Assembly: GCA_946902875.1 (NCBI GenBank)
Contig: OX336343.1
Span: 8,855,754 to 8,919,753, forward strand
Source: Nematopogon swammerdamellus
Taxonomy: Eukaryota > Arthropoda > Insecta > Lepidoptera > Adelidae
Reading direction: 5' to 3'
DNA: 64,000 bases
This document shows positions 63,443 to 64,000 of this stretch, one piece after another. Position numbers and translations under genes: made by a program. How positions within the stretch are numbered: the stretch's first letter is position 1; every line of letters begins with the position of its first letter. Below the pieces are notes generated by a model. It did no database searches. It worked only from the letters and a program-made list of their open reading frames with translations, and was not told the DNA's origin.

Positions 63443-64000
63443 AATACGACTCCTTATATGTTGAGGGAATCAGGCTCCGATCTCCGCTCTCCGCTCCGAC
63501 ACAAAATATAGGCACATGCACATCTGTGATGTGATGTAGATGTAGGTTGCACCGCCTCAACATTAGGTTAGGGTTAATTTATAGAAGATGCGTCTGGTTA
63601 TTTTTTTTTTAAACAACCAAAACATCGTGGATATTTTGGTGGAGAGCCGAGATCGGAGCCTTATTCCCTCAACATTTAAGGAGTCGTTTTAGAATGACCA
63701 ACTACGGATTGATAAAAAAAACACAAAGACCTCCAAACACTCTGCACGACAGGAACTATTCCATCAACATATCATGAATTTTACATGAAAACTTTAAAGT
63801 CTTCAAACGAAGATGAACCTGAGCCGGAAGAATAAGATTGATTCGTTCCGTTAGATTAGTTTTTTTACTCTTAATCCCGTGTTTTTCCAAATGTCTTTTA
63901 TTACTATTGATTAAAATTTTAGCAATAACAGTACTTTGATTTAATAAACATCACCTTAATTTGTCAATCAATGATAACTCTTTCCACCAAATATTAATTA
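63443..64000. other. no gene seen
   Basis: 'gaatcaggctccgatctccg' near 63,468 and 'gagatcggagccttattccc' near 63,648 with 'aacattt/atgttgag' flanks form an inverted pair, so another MITE of about 230 bp (63,440-63,690) is likely. Remainder AT-rich. Confidence 0.55.

Overview
The window looks like a moth or butterfly (Lepidoptera) chromosome segment. This rests on a split-gene structure with GC-rich exons in AT-rich introns, and on a very dense mix of mariner, hAT, piggyBac-like, Tc1-like, LINE, tRNA-derived SINE and MITE debris whose motifs (for example the 'gcccgcggcttcgctcgcgt' end and the 'GTTCCGTACC...CTGTCTGTCTG' family) I associate with lepidopteran genomes. That last point is memory, not a database result. 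All boundaries and repeat families were found by eye.

One protein-coding gene dominates: a thrombospondin type-1 domain-containing protein 7 (THSD7A/B-like) gene on the + strand, from 18,960 to 49,927. I could chain 28 exons by compatible splice phases. The chain totals 4,001 coding bases and reads 1,332 residues to a stop, with alternating TSP1 modules of the 'WxxGxWxxC' and 'CPRDCxxxxWxxWxxC' types, a single transmembrane helix near the end and a tail of about 20 residues ending KKEKGVYQV. The 5' end (signal peptide and probably the first TSP1 module) is not in the window: the first exon seen starts inside a codon at what looks like the second TSP1 module, and I found no earlier exon in bases 1-18,959.

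Layout: 1-18,959 is gene-free and repeat-rich. It holds a LINE tail, a tandem/inverted array with terminal inverted repeats, SINEs (one carrying a perfect 19 x 20 bp expansion), an internally deleted mariner with both ends, a Tc1-like transposase N-terminal relic and a small hAT element with a perfect 8-bp target duplication ending 138 bp before the first exon. 18,960-49,927 is the THSD7-like gene, with transposons in many introns, several within 10-50 bp of splice sites. The intron before the transmembrane exon contains a 1,069-bp near-palindrome bracketed by an 8-bp direct repeat. 49,928-51,900 is 3' UTR or flank. 51,900-64,000 is again repeat-rich: a piggyBac-like MITE, two 5'-truncated LINEs on the minus strand, one isolated well-formed terminal coding exon on the minus strand (54,190-54,339), a 70-bp satellite with higher-order structure, poly(dG)-bearing MITEs, a Tc1-like transposase C-terminal relic carrying a 40-bp hairpin insertion, and a DUF7869-like pseudogene split by one of the MITEs.

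There is no operon-like or pathway relationship to describe. The biology is one large cell-surface TSP1 receptor-like gene remodelled by transposons. The most interesting signals are structural: the intronic foldback next to the transmembrane exon, a LINE 3' end forming the acceptor region of exon 8, inward-facing subterminal repeats in a non-autonomous element, and repeat expansions that start inside dispersed repeats.
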